This document shows, piece after piece, positions 32,336 to 45,752 of a DNA stretch of 64,000 bases; positions within the stretch are counted from its first letter, which is position 1; each line of letters opens with the position of its first letter. The notes under the pieces are model-generated. The model was not told the DNA's origin and made no database searches. It worked only from the letters and a program-made list of their open reading frames with translations. A program made the position numbers and the translations under genes. Location: contig NC_059362.1 of the NCBI RefSeq assembly GCF_019703515.2, positions 24,860,826 through 24,924,825 of the forward strand. Reading direction: 5' to 3'. The stretch comes from Myxocyprinus asiaticus (lineage: Eukaryota > Chordata > Actinopteri > Cypriniformes > Catostomidae).

Positions 32336-35300
32336 TGCTGAAGAAGTAATCCAAAGTATTTAGAATACCTTACTGACCTTGAGTAATCTAATGGAATACG
32401 TTACAAATTACATTTTAAAGCATGTATTCTGTAATCTGTAGTGGGATAATTTTTAAAGTAACCCTCCCAAATCTGATGGTTACTGAGGCTAACACTCTGT
32501 CTAACATCTCTTTTTACAATATGTTCCAAAGAAGAATGGAAGTCACATGGGTTTGGAACACAATAAGAGTGAGTAAATTATGACATCATTATTATTATTG
32601 TATTCTTTTAAAGACAGTATTCTTTAGGAGAAATAAAATCCCCTATTTTACCCTATGGAAGCCATTAGGATTAATGTCTCTCCATGCTAGCCCACAATAA
32701 AAATATCAGATCTCAGGGGACATGAACCAAATCCGACAGGACCAGAAAGAAATTCCAGCTCTTTCGTGTTGACCCAGAAGTATCAATATAATTGCAGGGT
32801 TGTAATTTTTTGCCCTACTGTGCATGCCAATGAATGATTGCTGGAGGTCTAAGTGTGGACCTGGCGTGAGGCCACATAAGGGCCAGAGTGGCACTAGTCC
32901 ACCCAATCAAAACTGCAAGAATATAAGAACAGTTTGCAAATAAAAAGAAACTGCATTTTGTCACACACAAAATATCTCACATGCAAGATAATCATCATAT
33001 TGCTTTTATAAATATAGTTAGAAAAATGTGTTTTTATTTCAAATAAAAAGTTTGACATGATTATAGCAGTGCCGAATTCTCAGGGCCAGTAAAGCCTTCT
33101 CTGATGGCCTAACATGCCTAATAATTGTTTTTTTTCATTCTTTCATTCTCATTCAACTCTTTGCCTATGCATTTTCAATCGCTTTCTACTCCTAATTCAT
33201 CTACAGACGAATAGGGAAAAATAAAAATTTAATTCAATCAGAATTTATTCCTTGATGCTTACAAGCGAAGCGTGACAGCTGTTTCACAAATTGCATTCCA
33301 AAGCAGCGCCTGAGTCTGAGCTCCATCCCATTAGGCCTTCAGAATTTCTACAGAATCCCTCAACAGTGCAAATGAATAGGCATCTAATGTCAGAATGTCA
33401 GATTCATCAGCCAATTAGATTGATTTATTTGTTCTTGGTGGGTGTGGTCTTTAGGATATGTCCCAGTCAAGGCCTTCTAGCTGGTCCTGAGTGACAAAAA
33501 CACGCTATAAGTGCTGTACGTAATTTGAAAGCGAAGAGCACGAGATCAAGCTGTCTGATGAGTCACCTGCCATCACTGCAGCTATCGCCATTGAGAAAGA
33601 TCCATATGGATTTAAAAACCCAAGATGTTCTGCATGACTGTGTGATTGCTTAATTTATTAAACAGTAAAGGAGGGCTGATTTTCACTTCAAGTAAATTGG
33701 TAAGTGCTTTTTGCATTGTTATAGCAACATCAGGAGTTAAATTTACTAAGTGTATATTAGGCTGGCTTGAGCAATCAGCATCGTTTCATGTTTTGTAAAG
33801 TAATCGCGTACCCTGACGAAACAAAATTTATTGCAAGCAACATTTAAATCTCAAATATTATTAGATAGCTTTTTCCAGGTATTATAGATCTCCTTGATAG
33901 ATTCATATGAAAAATTATGATTTTTAATGTCAGTTCAGGAGACGTTTATTTCACAAAACAATCATGCTGCAGTTAAAATTAGGCTTGAGCATCTGGTGTC
34001 GTTTCAAGTTTTGGCTTTTGTGCGTGAACTTTTTTTAAAAATGTCAGTTGGTGTTATATGTGACATAATTTGTGATGTCTATAGGGTGTCTTTTTATTGT
34101 GAAACTGTGTTTTTTTAATGGTATGAATCGCACTGAAGGCATAGACTTAAAATGCACGGGCCGCCACTGGATTATAGTAAACTGAAATGGGTTGCGGCGC
34201 ACTTCTTACCGAGACGCTTATTTTCTCTGCACTGTGCAGCTTTCTACAGTCATGCCTGTAACATGGGAGTTTTACATGGGAGTGTGGTGGATGTTTCTGA
34301 AGATGACATGGCAGGGTATGAAATTAGCGGGTAATTTTGCTCATCATCAACCCGCAACTGTGTGGCAGGCGACCTTTAAGACTTCTCTTAGTGACAAATG
34401 ACAATAACCGCTGTAAGACACAAATACGCGTTTGAAGAAGCACACTTGATCATATTTTGGAAAACAGACGAAAGAGAAGTCGTCGATGCACATCTCTAAT
34501 TCGCTGTGTGTTTGGAGGTTTATTGGTGCGTTGGCGCTCACGATCTCAGACCATCTCAGGATGCAAGGACATTGGGACGAATTGTCATATGTGTCATAAT
34601 TCAGTAGCTACAACCTCAGAAATGGTTCTTGAACAAGAAGTTTCTCTTCTGTGTTTGTCTACTCTTTAGCCTCCATTTGAATGTAACATTCCCCAACTTT
34701 ATCCACCTTTTTCCTGACTTCTCCATGGGTGGCACCATTGCGGTGAGAGATTTCCTCTCGGATGCTCCACACTTCTGCTTAGTTGTTGTTATCAGCTAGA
34801 CTAACGTTACTGGTGATGGCGAGCAGCTAAGGGTCTGGATAATTATGCGCTGTTATAGGGTGTTATAACAACTACAGGTGGCTTAAAGACTACTGGAAAA
34901 TGAATGTCACAACGATAAGCCCCCCAAAAGCTGCCAATGCTGAAACATTCCGAGTCGAACCGGATTTAATAATATGAGGTTGCATTAAACTAATTCTCCG
35001 TCACTTGACTTGTTTTTAAAAAACATTGACAGATAATTCCAAATACTGTCCATCATTTTGGAAGATAACAAAGATGAAAAACATTTAAACCAAGCCTTTG
35101 TTTTATAAATCATCTTTACAAGGTTCATATCTTATGTTACGCTGTGAGTGTATGTGAATGAGGGAGAGACCAAGTTGTTCTTGGCAGAGTGTGTGAGAAG
35201 GTGGCACTTGTTAATGCAGAAATAATGCAAAGGTACGTGCCTCAAATCTGAAGATTTTTAAATGGAACCTTTTCACGGATGTTTCCTCTTTTTACGAACC

Positions 35301-37506
35301 TTAAAAAGCAACCAGTCAGGATTTCTGGATTCCCTAAATGTCCGCGATTTGGCTGTTTTCATATTGAACTGTTCAACAAAAAACTTAAATCTAGCGCTCT
35401 GCGTGCTGTATGTCTGTCTCTCTCTCTCTATCACACACACACACACACACACACATACAGGGTGCGTGCAGAGAGTGCTAGAGTCTAGTAACTTTACCAT
35501 GTAAATGTATGTGATTGTGCACTTATATATTCAGGGATTGCCATCAAAACTGAAAGTCCACACGTAGCCTTTAGTGAGAAAGGGATTTACGTTAAGTAAG
35601 CACAGACTATTCACTCGTTTTTGACTGTTGTTAGTGATATTTCAGTGCTTGGTAATGGGAATAAGCTGTGAAGCGGAAGTCTGTAGCATCCGCATTGGAA
35701 GAAAATGCTAAGCATAATGGGTAATTTCGCTGCCTGTGAAAAGGTGGATAGGACAGCTGTTTTTTACCAGACCTTTTATTTTACATAAACTACTAATCAA
35801 AATAAATATTTTGCGACATTGCAGCGGCTCCACAAAACCAAGAACGTAAGCCAAAGGAGAGTTGTCAGATTTTAAAGATTTGATCTTTGAGGAAATAGCC
35901 AACGCTGGGTTTCCCGATAATGGTGCAACTTAAGCCTTTACGATCATCTTAACTGACATTGTTCGTTATATTATTATGGAGTAACGCCTGTTTCCCAAAT
36001 CAGCATGTAGATTGCTCTTACAAAGTAGAACTTAAGTGCTTCGTTACAGGAGCTGTCTGGTTCAAAGGTGCTGTTCACTTTGGCAAATATGTCCTGGTGT
36101 TGTCTTCTCAAAATGAAAATAATGTGGAAATACTAACAAACATGGAATTTGTTTGTAACCTTGTCAAGGCGCCGAAATTTATTAACTATTACAGAATTCA
36201 ATTAAATAAATAATTACGGCTTTGTTAAGACAGGGTTTCAGATGTTTGCTCAGCTTATAGAGATTAATAAAAGTGACGCAAGGAGTGCATGTAACGTGAA
36301 TGTACCCGATGAGCATCACATCATAATAAGGGGATCTCATGTAGCCTGTGTTGTTTCTTTGGCTAGAAACTGAACAGATGCACACAGAACAGGATTAAAA
36401 TGACGGACATCAGTACTGAACTACTCATAGACCTTTCTAAACAGAATGAAGGGAATCTCTCATTGCACACTCACTCTAACCTTCTCTGATAAACGTATTT
36501 TATTTATTTATTTAGGCCTATTAATTTACGTTTTAAACTGCAGGGTCACTTTACTCACAAATGTCTAAAGAAATCTGTTTAATAAGATAATCTTTCTATT
36601 GCAATCATAGTTATGATTATCAAACAAGGCCAATAAATCGTTATACTGTATTATGTGTTATGTAAATTTAGACCTAACATGATTTTTTCACACTTTTTAT
36701 CCTCTAAAACAGTGTACAATGTCTTTCCAATGATCAAAATATATTAATATAATTTATTCATTATCCCTTTGTCTCTGATAAACTGTGAAAGATGCGAGAA
36801 AGATACATATAAGTTCCACCTAATGGACTTAAGTGTGGTTCAAAGATCTCGTTAATTTACAAGCATTTTTACTTAGATAACTATGCTTTTGTGAAACACA
36901 CCATAGAGATTAAGTAATACTTAAGTACTACTAACGTTCTTCTTAGTGCTTCAGGAAACCCAGCCAACACCTGTGAAAAGCAGGAGGACTGAAAAGTGTC
37001 TAATTATAATGTTTATTGCAATATCTCTTATTTTAATTTATTGTATTTATTTCTATGGCCATTTCATTTTTCATTGTGTAACAGAGTCAGAAAGGTGCTT
37101 CCACTTGCTTTATGTAATTTTGTGTATGACACTTTAATTATATTTAAGCTGCACTCTCCACCCATTGGCTGATGCTGTGTAGCAAACTGGTTCCGGTTGG
37201 TCATTAAGATTCGCGCCAGCCGAAAGGGTGGTTGTGGTGGGTGAGTGCCCCCCGTAAAAATATTTTAATTAATTTTATCTTATTTTTGGGGGATTAACAT
37301 CAACATGTATTTGGTTTTGTCATGTATGAAAGTGTATTGTATGCTCTCTTCTCAAGCTACCATGTTTTATGTGTAGTAATGTTTGATTTAATGTTCATCC
37401 TCATTATACAACATGTGTGAGCATAATTATTCAGACTGACCACCGCTTTTCAATGTGTTTAAACAGGTACAGACATTATATTTTAAATAATTTGTGAAAT
37501 TATTAT
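32336..37506. other. Intergenic DNA with no recognised gene
   Basis: Only short frames without protein-family features. A (CA)n tract lies at about 35,432-35,454. The block at 34,150-34,560 is more GC-rich and lightly coding-like, but I cannot identify it or see splice-bounded exons. 35,900-36,060 and 36,820-36,960 contain ACTTAAG and similar repeats of dispersed type. Confidence 0.45.
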
Positions 37507-38288
37507 GGTAACACTTTACAGTAAGGGTGCATTAATAAGCATTAATTCATGCTTAACTAATGCACAGATAATATTGAGTTAATGTATGACTCATGATTAA
37601 CTAAGCCATTCATTAATGATTGCCACATCAGCAACTAATAAAGAGTTTGTCTGATTAATATATTGTCATATATGAATTGCTATTAATTAAATGTGTCATT
37701 GTGGATTAATTCCCTTATAACTTATTATATGAACTAATAGTGTTAATTAATGTGTCAATTACCACAATGAGACAAAGCCATGTATTTGAACTTCTACCCA
37801 ATACGGGTGCACTAATATGCATTAATACATGCTTAATTACTGCATTATTACTGCAAATTCATCTATTAATTACAACAATTACTTAATGATGAGTTAATAG
37901 TCATGTGCCTCAACAAGTAAAGTCATAACATAATGATAACTTTGCAAACCATTAGTTAATGAGTACTTAAGCATGTATTAATGCATATTAGTGCCCCCGT
38001 ATTGGGTGGAAGTTCAAATACATGGCTTCGGCTCATTGTGGTAATTAAAACATTAATTAACACTATAATAAGTTGTTAGGAAATTAATCCACGATGACAC
38101 ATTTAATTAATAGCAATTCATATATGACTTAATATATTAATCAGACAGACTCTTTATTAGTTGCTGATGTGGCAATCATTAATGAATGGCTTAGTTAATC
38201 ATGAGTCATACATTAACTCAATATTATCTGTGCATTAGTTAAGCATGAATTAATGCATATTAATGCACCCGTATTGTAAAGTGTTACC
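37507..38288. mobile_element. 782-bp palindromic (fold-back) DNA transposon
   Basis: The left end GGTAACACTTTACAGTAAGG and the right end TTGTAAAGTGTTACC are inverted copies. Complementarity continues through arms of over 300 bases, for example TGCCACATCAGCAACTAATA near 37,621 against its reverse complement near 38,155. ACCCAATACGGGTGCAC near 37,797 likewise matches its reverse complement near 37,995. The central unpaired part is roughly 110 bases. It encodes nothing. Flanking bases (TTATTAT left, ATTCTTT right) give no clean target duplication. Confidence 0.85.
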
Positions 38289-38934
38289 ATTCTTTTATAC
38301 CTGTCCTATAGTGTTCATACATAAAGATTTATGTATTATAAAGTGTTCATTTGGAGATTTCTGGCCTCGCTCCTGGTGTGGACAGCTGCACACACTTTTA
38401 ACTAAAGCTAATGGGTAACTCTGTGACTTCTCTGCACAGTGGAACATCATACATTCTCTGGGCCTCCATGGGATGGGGTAAACATTTAGTCCAAGACCAT
38501 CTCAATATGTTGTTTGAGCAGCTTGTTCCCAGAATGAGGGACCAGAGGAGTTTGCTGTTTGCCATGAGCATTTAGCATGCTGAGAGAAGCTGCCAGGGAC
38601 TCGGCTGAAGGCAAATAGCAAAGAAAAGACAGTTTAGTCTTTATTGTCTAGATCTTGACACACACACACACATTCACTTATTTGTACAGCTGGGTACTGA
38701 CCTGGAAGAGAGCAGATTGTGGCTTGTTGCTGCAGGGGTTGGTCTACAACCACAGAAAAGACTGCCAGGGCTTTGACACCAATACCTGCTGGTCCCATTT
38801 GACCTGGTATGTCCCATACCTGTTCCTCACTGCCTCTTTGAAAAGCCCCAGTAGCACATTTGAGTGTGCATGTACCCCATTAGAAAGGTCACCACTGTTG
38901 TGTTTTGAATGCTGGTATGCCGGTGTCCCCACTA

Positions 38935-39180
38935 GGTATATCTTAACCAACAGGACTCTATTGGTCAAACAGCTTCACCAGAAAGACCATGCTGATTGAC
39001 CAGATTTTTTTTTCTATCCATCCATCCCTCCGTCCGTCTGTCTAATCTATATTTTGCTGGTGAACTGCATGGCTATACTGGCCCACCCATGCTAGACCAG
39101 CGCTAACCCTCATTACCAGCCTGGATCAGTATGGAAATTAATGTTGGCCTAAGTAGTACTGGAAGTCTTTTCAGCAAGGT
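38935..39180. repeat. Dispersed repeat with GCTGGT/ACCAGC motifs
   Basis: Repeated ACCAGC and CTGGT motifs (TTGCTGGTGAACTGCATGG, CTAGACCAGCGC) are typical of a teleost repeat I recognise. Ends are not defined. Confidence 0.4.
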
Positions 39181-39212
39181 ACAACTAGATCCAGTTTTAC
39201 CTTTTTACTAGA

Positions 39213-39248
<36 letters not shown>

Positions 39249-39760
39249 CCTCTCTCTCTCTCAATTCAATTCAAATTAGCATTATTGGCATGACCATATA
39301 CAATGTACAATGTTGCCAAAGCATTGAGTAATAAATGTATTACAAACATGAAAAAACAAATGTATATACAATAAATATATAATAATGATAATAAAATAAA
39401 ATAAAATACAAACAAATGACAAAGTAAAATACAGAGAGCAATGAGACAGGGAAGAAAAAAGGAAATTAAAATAGCAGTTTCAATAGAGCTGTAATATCAT
39501 GAGGGGTCAGCCTCTCTCCCTCATATGATGACAGGAGGACACGTACTGCACTGTTAGCTGAATACACTCTACTTTCTCTCCCAAAGATACGAGAGTTTGT
39601 CTGAATCATTTATGTCCTGGAATTCAGGTAGAATATGAGCTATTTGTGTAAAATAAGTGTTTCTAATTGTCAGAGGCAAAAGTCAAAAAGATTATTAGAA
39701 TTTGCTTATTGAATAATCTTAGTTACATCTTTCTCAGTGCTCAGTCTGACCAGCACAAAT
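39213..39760. repeat. (CT)n tract followed by a dispersed repeat
   Basis: A CT-rich microsatellite at about 39,213-39,262 runs into TCAATTCAATTCAAATTAGC, the start of a common teleost repeat. Sequence with ATATGATGACAGGAGGACAC and CAAAGATACGAGAG near 39,520-39,595 appears to belong to the same repeat. It has no coding content. Confidence 0.5.
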
Positions 39761-39894
39761 TCTACAAGTGCTATTATTGACCTTGAAATTGAGTCATCCA
39801 TTAACTCTAACTTATGAAAAGCAAAGGAACGCAAGAGCAAGAAACAATGTAAAATGTAAATAAGTACAAATGAATATAAAGAAATTAGCTAGGA

Positions 39895-39945
39895 TGGACG
39901 GGCGGGCAGGCGGGCGGACGGACGGATGGACAGACAGATAGATAG
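39895..39945. repeat. Tetranucleotide microsatellite (GGAC/GGAT/GATA)n
   Basis: A graded run from GGACGGGCGGGCAGGC through GGACGGATGGAC to GATAGATAGAT, about 50 bases. Confidence 0.85.
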
Positions 39946-39949
39946 ATTT

Positions 39950-41804
39950 GAAAGAAATAAAGAAAAAACATGAATGAAGTACAAAACAGATTCGTATTTA
40001 AGAACTCAGATTAGATCTTTGTATCCTTCAGTCTGAACAAACATGAGGGAGGAACAAGCAATTTAAGCCAGTTAGATAAACGTCCAAAGATCTCCTTGTA
40101 GGTTCTGCAATGAACACTTTGTGAATGTTAACGGAACTGTCATAAACACCGTAGTGCATTCATTGTGAACCCATCATGGAAAAGTTAATTACAAGCACCC
40201 GGGATGAATCAGTGGTTGAGTACGCCCCTTTTCTTCAACTCAGAAGTGTCACCTCTCATTTCACTCCCCCAAACATTAAAATAGTGCACCACACTTGTTG
40301 TCTTTGCAACTCTACATCAATGTCAAAGTGCGACACAAACATTACAAGTGCTTAGCTTTCCCTCAAAATTCAGACCAGACCTAGCTGTGCATCACATCGC
40401 CACAAACTTAATTATGGTCCGTAATTACAAGGATCTCTAGAGAGTTTGACTGAAAGTTAAATTACAAAGGCAACAAAACACAGCCTGAATTGCGGGAGTG
40501 CTTGACAGAGGTCATTAAACCATCATTCACATTTAAATGTCCCAAGCATTTCAACATCGATGTTTGGGTTTCTGCACTTCGCCTCCCTCTTCTTGGGATG
40601 TTTGCTCAAGGCCTTTGTGGCAGGATTGAACAAATTCTTTGTGGCCTTTCACTGCAGGTCATGAGAAAAACAGAAGTTTGGCCAGCTTTAGACAATCTCT
40701 TCCACCCACCTAAAAGTGCAATTAACATATCAGTTTATTTATGTGAGAGAACAGCAACTCAAATTGTATCACAGACTTTTATAGGGTAGCCATGGACAGA
40801 CCTAGCAAGATCCTTCTTTTCAAGAGAGAGGCAGGAACAGAACAGTATGCACTTCTTTGGAAGAAAGCAATTGAGTTTGTAAGAAATCCATATGCATTTC
40901 TAATTAACCATGTGGAGTAGCACTTTTTGAAGTTTTACATAGTTATCTTTTAAAAACATTTTGTAAATCGATACCCCCATTAATACAATGGTTTCCCACT
41001 ATATTCTCAAACAAGCAACTCTTCAGGCATTTTAACAGATATATTAAGCTTTATGTGAACTTTAAAAAAAGTGGCAAGCCAGTACTGTGATGATTAAGCC
41101 AGTATGTTTTAATTGCAGCTGTATTAATAATGAAAAAGTCATGCTGCCTTAGGGACAAATTCTCACAGGAATATCAGATTTATTTATTATTATTATAATT
41201 TTTTTTTTTTTTCACATCCCTAATCCAAATTCTAAGTCAATTATTTCAGCTTCCTTCCTGATTGTATTGCAGCATATGGAACTGTAGTATCAATATCTAT
41301 TTGTGGCTCCCAAAAATAATTTTTACTCATTAATAACAATAGCAAAAGAATAGTGGCATGCACATCTCCAAACAGACATTACATTTCAACAATTGTGATA
41401 TTCTGATAATCTGAAACTTTCTGTCATAATTTCATTATGTTAATTTTAAAACAAGACTAATGAATGCAGAGTAGGTGATACCATATGTATTAGATCATAT
41501 GTATCATGAAATGTTTGTCTGAACTCAAATCAGTCTGCTCTACACGGCAACATATGAAAGCCAACAATGATCTTAGATTAGGCCTCTTACTCAAAGTTTC
41601 ATACTGTAAATATATTTGACCCAAGTTGCCACATGACGTTCATTCCAAACATATGCTACTTGGTGTGAGTGACTTAGTTTTCATTAAAACCACATTACAT
41701 GACAAATTAATGTACAATGGGGAACAACCTTGTGGAATCTAAATGGGTAGTAAACTTACAAATACTTTAATCACCCTGCTGTCACCTTAGATATAGGCCC
41801 AAGT
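39950..41804. other. AT-rich DNA with no recognised gene
   Basis: A T homopolymer lies at about 41,198-41,212. I found no element boundaries and no protein-like frames. Confidence 0.5.
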
Positions 41805-41937
41805 GCAATTGCCAGTGTTGGGTAATTTTCTCAAAAATAATCTGTTACAGATTACTGAATATTTCTAAAATTGTAATCAGATAACTTTACTGATTACTTA
41901 ATCGTAAAAAGTAATCATTAATAATTACTAGTTCTCT

Positions 41938-43075
41938 CAGTCGATTAAAATTTTCAATCATGATTAATCGTATAATTTTTCATAGTTAATTGCGATTAAT
42001 CACATATTATGAAAGTGCTAAAATTTTACTCTTTATATACTTCTTTTCCTGTCAAAATGCATTTATTTCCTTCTTAGGAAAGAAAACAAAACAAAGTGTA
42101 ACAATAATGCTTTATTAAAAATTTTCAAACAAAGCCTTCCACAGTATAAAGATAGTAATGCACTTAAATAGCACCAATTCAAGAAACATTAAATGTTTCC
42201 CAAAGTCTATGTGGGAGGTTGACTAATTGAAATAACTAGTCCAGGTTTCATATTCATTGTACTGCACAGTAAATCTCTTAGACCCTCATCCTCCACAATA
42301 ATAATTTGCCGGCAGGCTGTGGCTATCCACTTCGGATACGGAGTTTACATGATTTGTGTCAGGGCGTCAAGCGTCGCTTTGAACTCCACATGAAAAGAGC
42401 TTCAGACAATGGCTGTGTCTGGAATGACATACTAACCATGCTGCTCTTACTGCTTCTGTCATATCTATGTATACCATAAATAGTGAGAGCAGTATGGTAG
42501 TATGTCATTCTGAAAAAGACTAATGTCTTGTTCTGCTTTTAGCACTGGCAATGCCCTCGTAATGATACTTCATCCAAATTGTCTGGTAATCATTTGCTGA
42601 CGCTTCAAAAGCTCAGCGGCAACGGGTACAAAGTTGAAGTCATATGAGTGGAGCTTCGACAGACACTCCATGGGAGAACTCCAAAGAGCTGCGCAGCGAT
42701 CCCTCATCCCTTGTGTTTAGCTAAGTGATAGTTGAGATTTGACATGCTCCTGTGATAAAATTCCAACTTACAAAGGATGCAAAGTACTTTATTTTTGTCA
42801 CACAGTCACATCTGGGTTTGTTTTGTTAGAGGTCCTTTCTCCATCACTTGTTCATTGGCATGGAATTGCTGTTGTGTGTTTCTGGTGTGTACATCAATGT
42901 GACATCTCCGCCGGACACATCGCAAAGATGTGGCCCTATTCAAACAAGTGTTTTGAGCTGAATGAAATGTAAGAATCTCCTGTGAAAATTGGAAAATGCG
43001 TTATTCGTGATTAGGAAACATTAATGAGTTTAACATTTTAAATTAATTGCATGTGTTAACACATTAATTTTGGGA
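41938..43075. repeat. Nested repeat inside the hAT element
   Basis: TCTCAGTCGATTAAAATTTT with GATTAATCG motifs at the left recurs inverted as TTAACACATTAATTTTGGGA near 43,055-43,075. This suggests a second nonautonomous element inserted into the hAT copy. The boundaries are approximate. Confidence 0.45.
42420..42512. repeat. Miniature inverted repeat, about 93 bp
   Basis: GGAATGACATACTAACCATG at 42,421 is mirrored by CATACTACCATACTGCTC-type sequence on the opposite strand from about 42,512. The arms are about 30 bases and the loop about 30. It is a third-level nest inside the hAT copy. Confidence 0.65.
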
Positions 43076-43179
43076 GCTCAAATACTTATTTTATTTTTAA
43101 GCTACTTTCTAAAACACATTTTACAGAGTTTATTTTCCCACTCAAAAAATTCCCAAAAATATCTATTATAATTATGCTT

Positions 43180-43460
43180 GGGATCAATGCCTTTTTCACG
43201 CATCGATAATCGGAAGATTTTCCCGATGATTATCGATATATATCTGAATTTTTTTCGATATAAATAGGGCTGCTCGTTGCACAATAATCTTTGTTTCTTC
43301 TCAACACAACTTGAATAAAGTGTGAGTGTATTGGAAATCACACAGATTGGGCTTCTTATTTAAATGTCAGCTAATTTTAATATATCGATGCCTCAAAAAT
43401 ATATTGATAAAATAACATGCCAATCAATAATCGATATATCGATATTTTATGACATCCCTA
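43180..43460. repeat. ATATCGAT-rich repeat
   Basis: Multiple ATCGATA/TATCGAT motifs and AATATATCGATGCCTC suggest a known type of teleost MITE with internal inverted symmetry. Ends are not clear. Confidence 0.4.
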
Positions 43461-43740
43461 ATTATAATGTCTATACACATCTTTCAGCTGTCACAGAAAC
43501 GCAGACGTACATATGAACATAATTCATGTTTAAAATGTATTCTACATAAATAATATTATTTAGAAATATGTGTAACCCAAGTAATGCACTTTAAAGTAAT
43601 TAACTTCATGAAAGTAATTATCTTTAATCTGATTACAAGAATTTAAAATGTAATGTGTTACATTACTTTTGACTAAAATGTAATTAGACTACAGTAACTA
43701 ATTACTTTGTAATTAGATTACACCTAACACTGACAATTGC

Positions 43741-45230
43741 ACCCATTAAACCCCCTGTCTAATCCTAACCCTGGTCAACATAAATAAAATCAATAAATTG
43801 TCTTTTCCAAAACAGATCAAGCCTACAATGCTGATGAAAATAAATGTAAGAGCAAAACAAAACATAAAAGACACAGCACATGAACATACATACATATCAT
43901 AAAACATCAGTTAGCCCCATTTTGCTGCAATAATTGGTGCTGGAATTTATGTGTGCTTCGAGTGTCATGGTGGGCTGATAGTCTGATGACTTTGGTCAAA
44001 GGAAAATAAACTATGCATACTTTAATAGTTCGAAAACTTGGATGTGGCATGTAGCATTCCCCCAGAGTGACTGCTCCCTTACACTTCAGTCTCTTGTAAA
44101 ACTAACTAACAGGCCTGCATGGGCTTTAAAGTATACCATATCCTTCCCACTGCCAACCAGATGCAGGAATTTGAAACAGCAGAGCCTGCGGTTGATTCAT
44201 TATTCTTAAAAATCTTTTAAAAGCACAGGGAAAGATAAACGAATAATAGTGGAGTTTTCACAGTTTTGCCTTATAATTTCTTGCCAAGTGACACATTTGA
44301 AAGTGACTGTAATCTTGTGAACCTTTTATATGTTTTCTTATGCACAGCTTTTGCTGCTGTGTTGCAAGTAAACTCACCTATAATGACTTGCGAGCCCACC
44401 AGGGACCAGACGGCTTATCACCTTATGTTTTTTTACATATAATATGCTATTTTCTGCAGTAAACAGTTTTTATTATGAGAGACACATACAGGTGTTCCCA
44501 AAGGAGCACAGTAATCTGATTTATATGCAGCACGCTGGGTCATTACCACATGTTTACCGCAACAGGACTCAAGAGGAAATTTGCAGCGCATATAGACATA
44601 ACATGCAAAATGCATAGCTCTATATGAAGCCTGCCGACCACATGTTAAACCATACTCTCCGTGCTGCTACAGCACTTTTTCTGCATCCTTCAAAATGCAG
44701 AGACCCATGCAGCAGTGTGGTGGCAGTGACAGCTGGCTGACCCAGTTTCCAGCTCCGGTACAGATCTGGAGTTTTTGCTGAGCACTTCTCAAGTGGCCGA
44801 GGGACAGGTGAAAAAGCTGAAGTCCTATGAGACTCATCCATCGCTCCCCCAATTTGTGTCTGCCCTCAAACCTTCAGTTGTTAGTAGGAAGTGAGGTGTT
44901 AGTTTCGTGACTGGCAAGGAATTAATGATACAATATTATATTGATTTGGGGCATGATAAAATAAAATTTGATTTTTTTTAGCATTTTGTGATTCAGAACT
45001 GTGATATATTGCAATCTTTTACTCACTTGTTTCTCATCCATCTTCACTGGAAATCAGTGCTGAACTTCCTGCTTTAGTTGATCATAGATCTATAGAAATA
45101 GCAGAGTATAGGCATGTCAGTGTTGGTAAAATAAATGACGTGAGGGAATAGTGTATCTTGGTTCAAGCATGTTTATCATTACACGAAAAGCCTTGCAGTC
45201 TAACTGTACAGAGAATCTGGATGGACATTC
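43741..45230. other. Noncoding DNA with no recognised element
   Basis: Nothing beyond short frames was found. Confidence 0.5.
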
Positions 45231-45752
45231 TTAAAGGAATATTCCCTGTTCAGTACAAGTTAAGCTCAGTCAACAGCATTTGTGACACAATGTTGACTAC
45301 CAGAAGCAATAATTTAGACCATTACATTGAGGCACTTACTGTATAATGGAAGCGAATGGGGACCATTTTTAGAGGGTTTAAAGGCAGAAATATGAAGCTT
45401 ATAATTTTATAAAAGCACTTACATTGATACTTCTGTTAAAACTTTAATGTTGATTTAGAGTCTTTTTAGGGTTTACAGCATTATGTCGTCATGGCAACAA
45501 AGTTGTAAAATTGGAACTTTACACAGAAAGGGTTGGTAAGTGGTTTTATCACACTAAAATCATGTTAACACATATTGTTTACAGTATGCCTTGTGGCTAT
45601 TCTTTTGAAACATTATTTTATCGTTTACAGATTGGCCCCATTCACTTTCACTGTAAGTGCCAGATTTTTGCTTTTTTTAAAGAAAAAGTTTTTTGTGGTA
45701 AACAACATTATGCCCTAAATGCTGTCGATTGAGCTTAACTTGTACTGAACCA
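45231..45752. mobile_element. Fold-back repeat with TTAAAGGAATATTCC end, right end clipped
   Basis: GTTCAGTACAAGTTAAGCTC near 45,248 is mirrored by GAGCTTAACTTGTACTGAAC at about 45,731-45,750. The internal arms also pair, for example ACAGCATTTGTG against the region of AAATGCTGTCGATTG. The right terminal part expected by symmetry (GGAATATTCCTTTAA) is missing. It is a nonautonomous palindromic repeat of a common teleost type. Confidence 0.72.

Larger units (their letters stand above)
41813..43732. mobile_element. hAT-type element with 8-bp target duplication, nonautonomous
   Basis: The left end CAGTGTTGGGTAA and the right end ...CCTAACACTG (reverse complement CAGTGTTAGG) form short inverted termini. 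The flanks are GCAATTGC (41,805-41,812) and ACAATTGC (43,733-43,740), an 8-bp duplication with one mismatch as expected for hAT. Subterminal regions are rich in GTAATCAGATTAC-like motifs. No transposase is present; the interior is filled by other repeats. Confidence 0.82.

Noticed and set aside
38655..38999. 114-codon frame
   Set aside because: It starts in a (CA)n tract and runs through dispersed-repeat sequence. No domain is seen and the minus strand is equally open.
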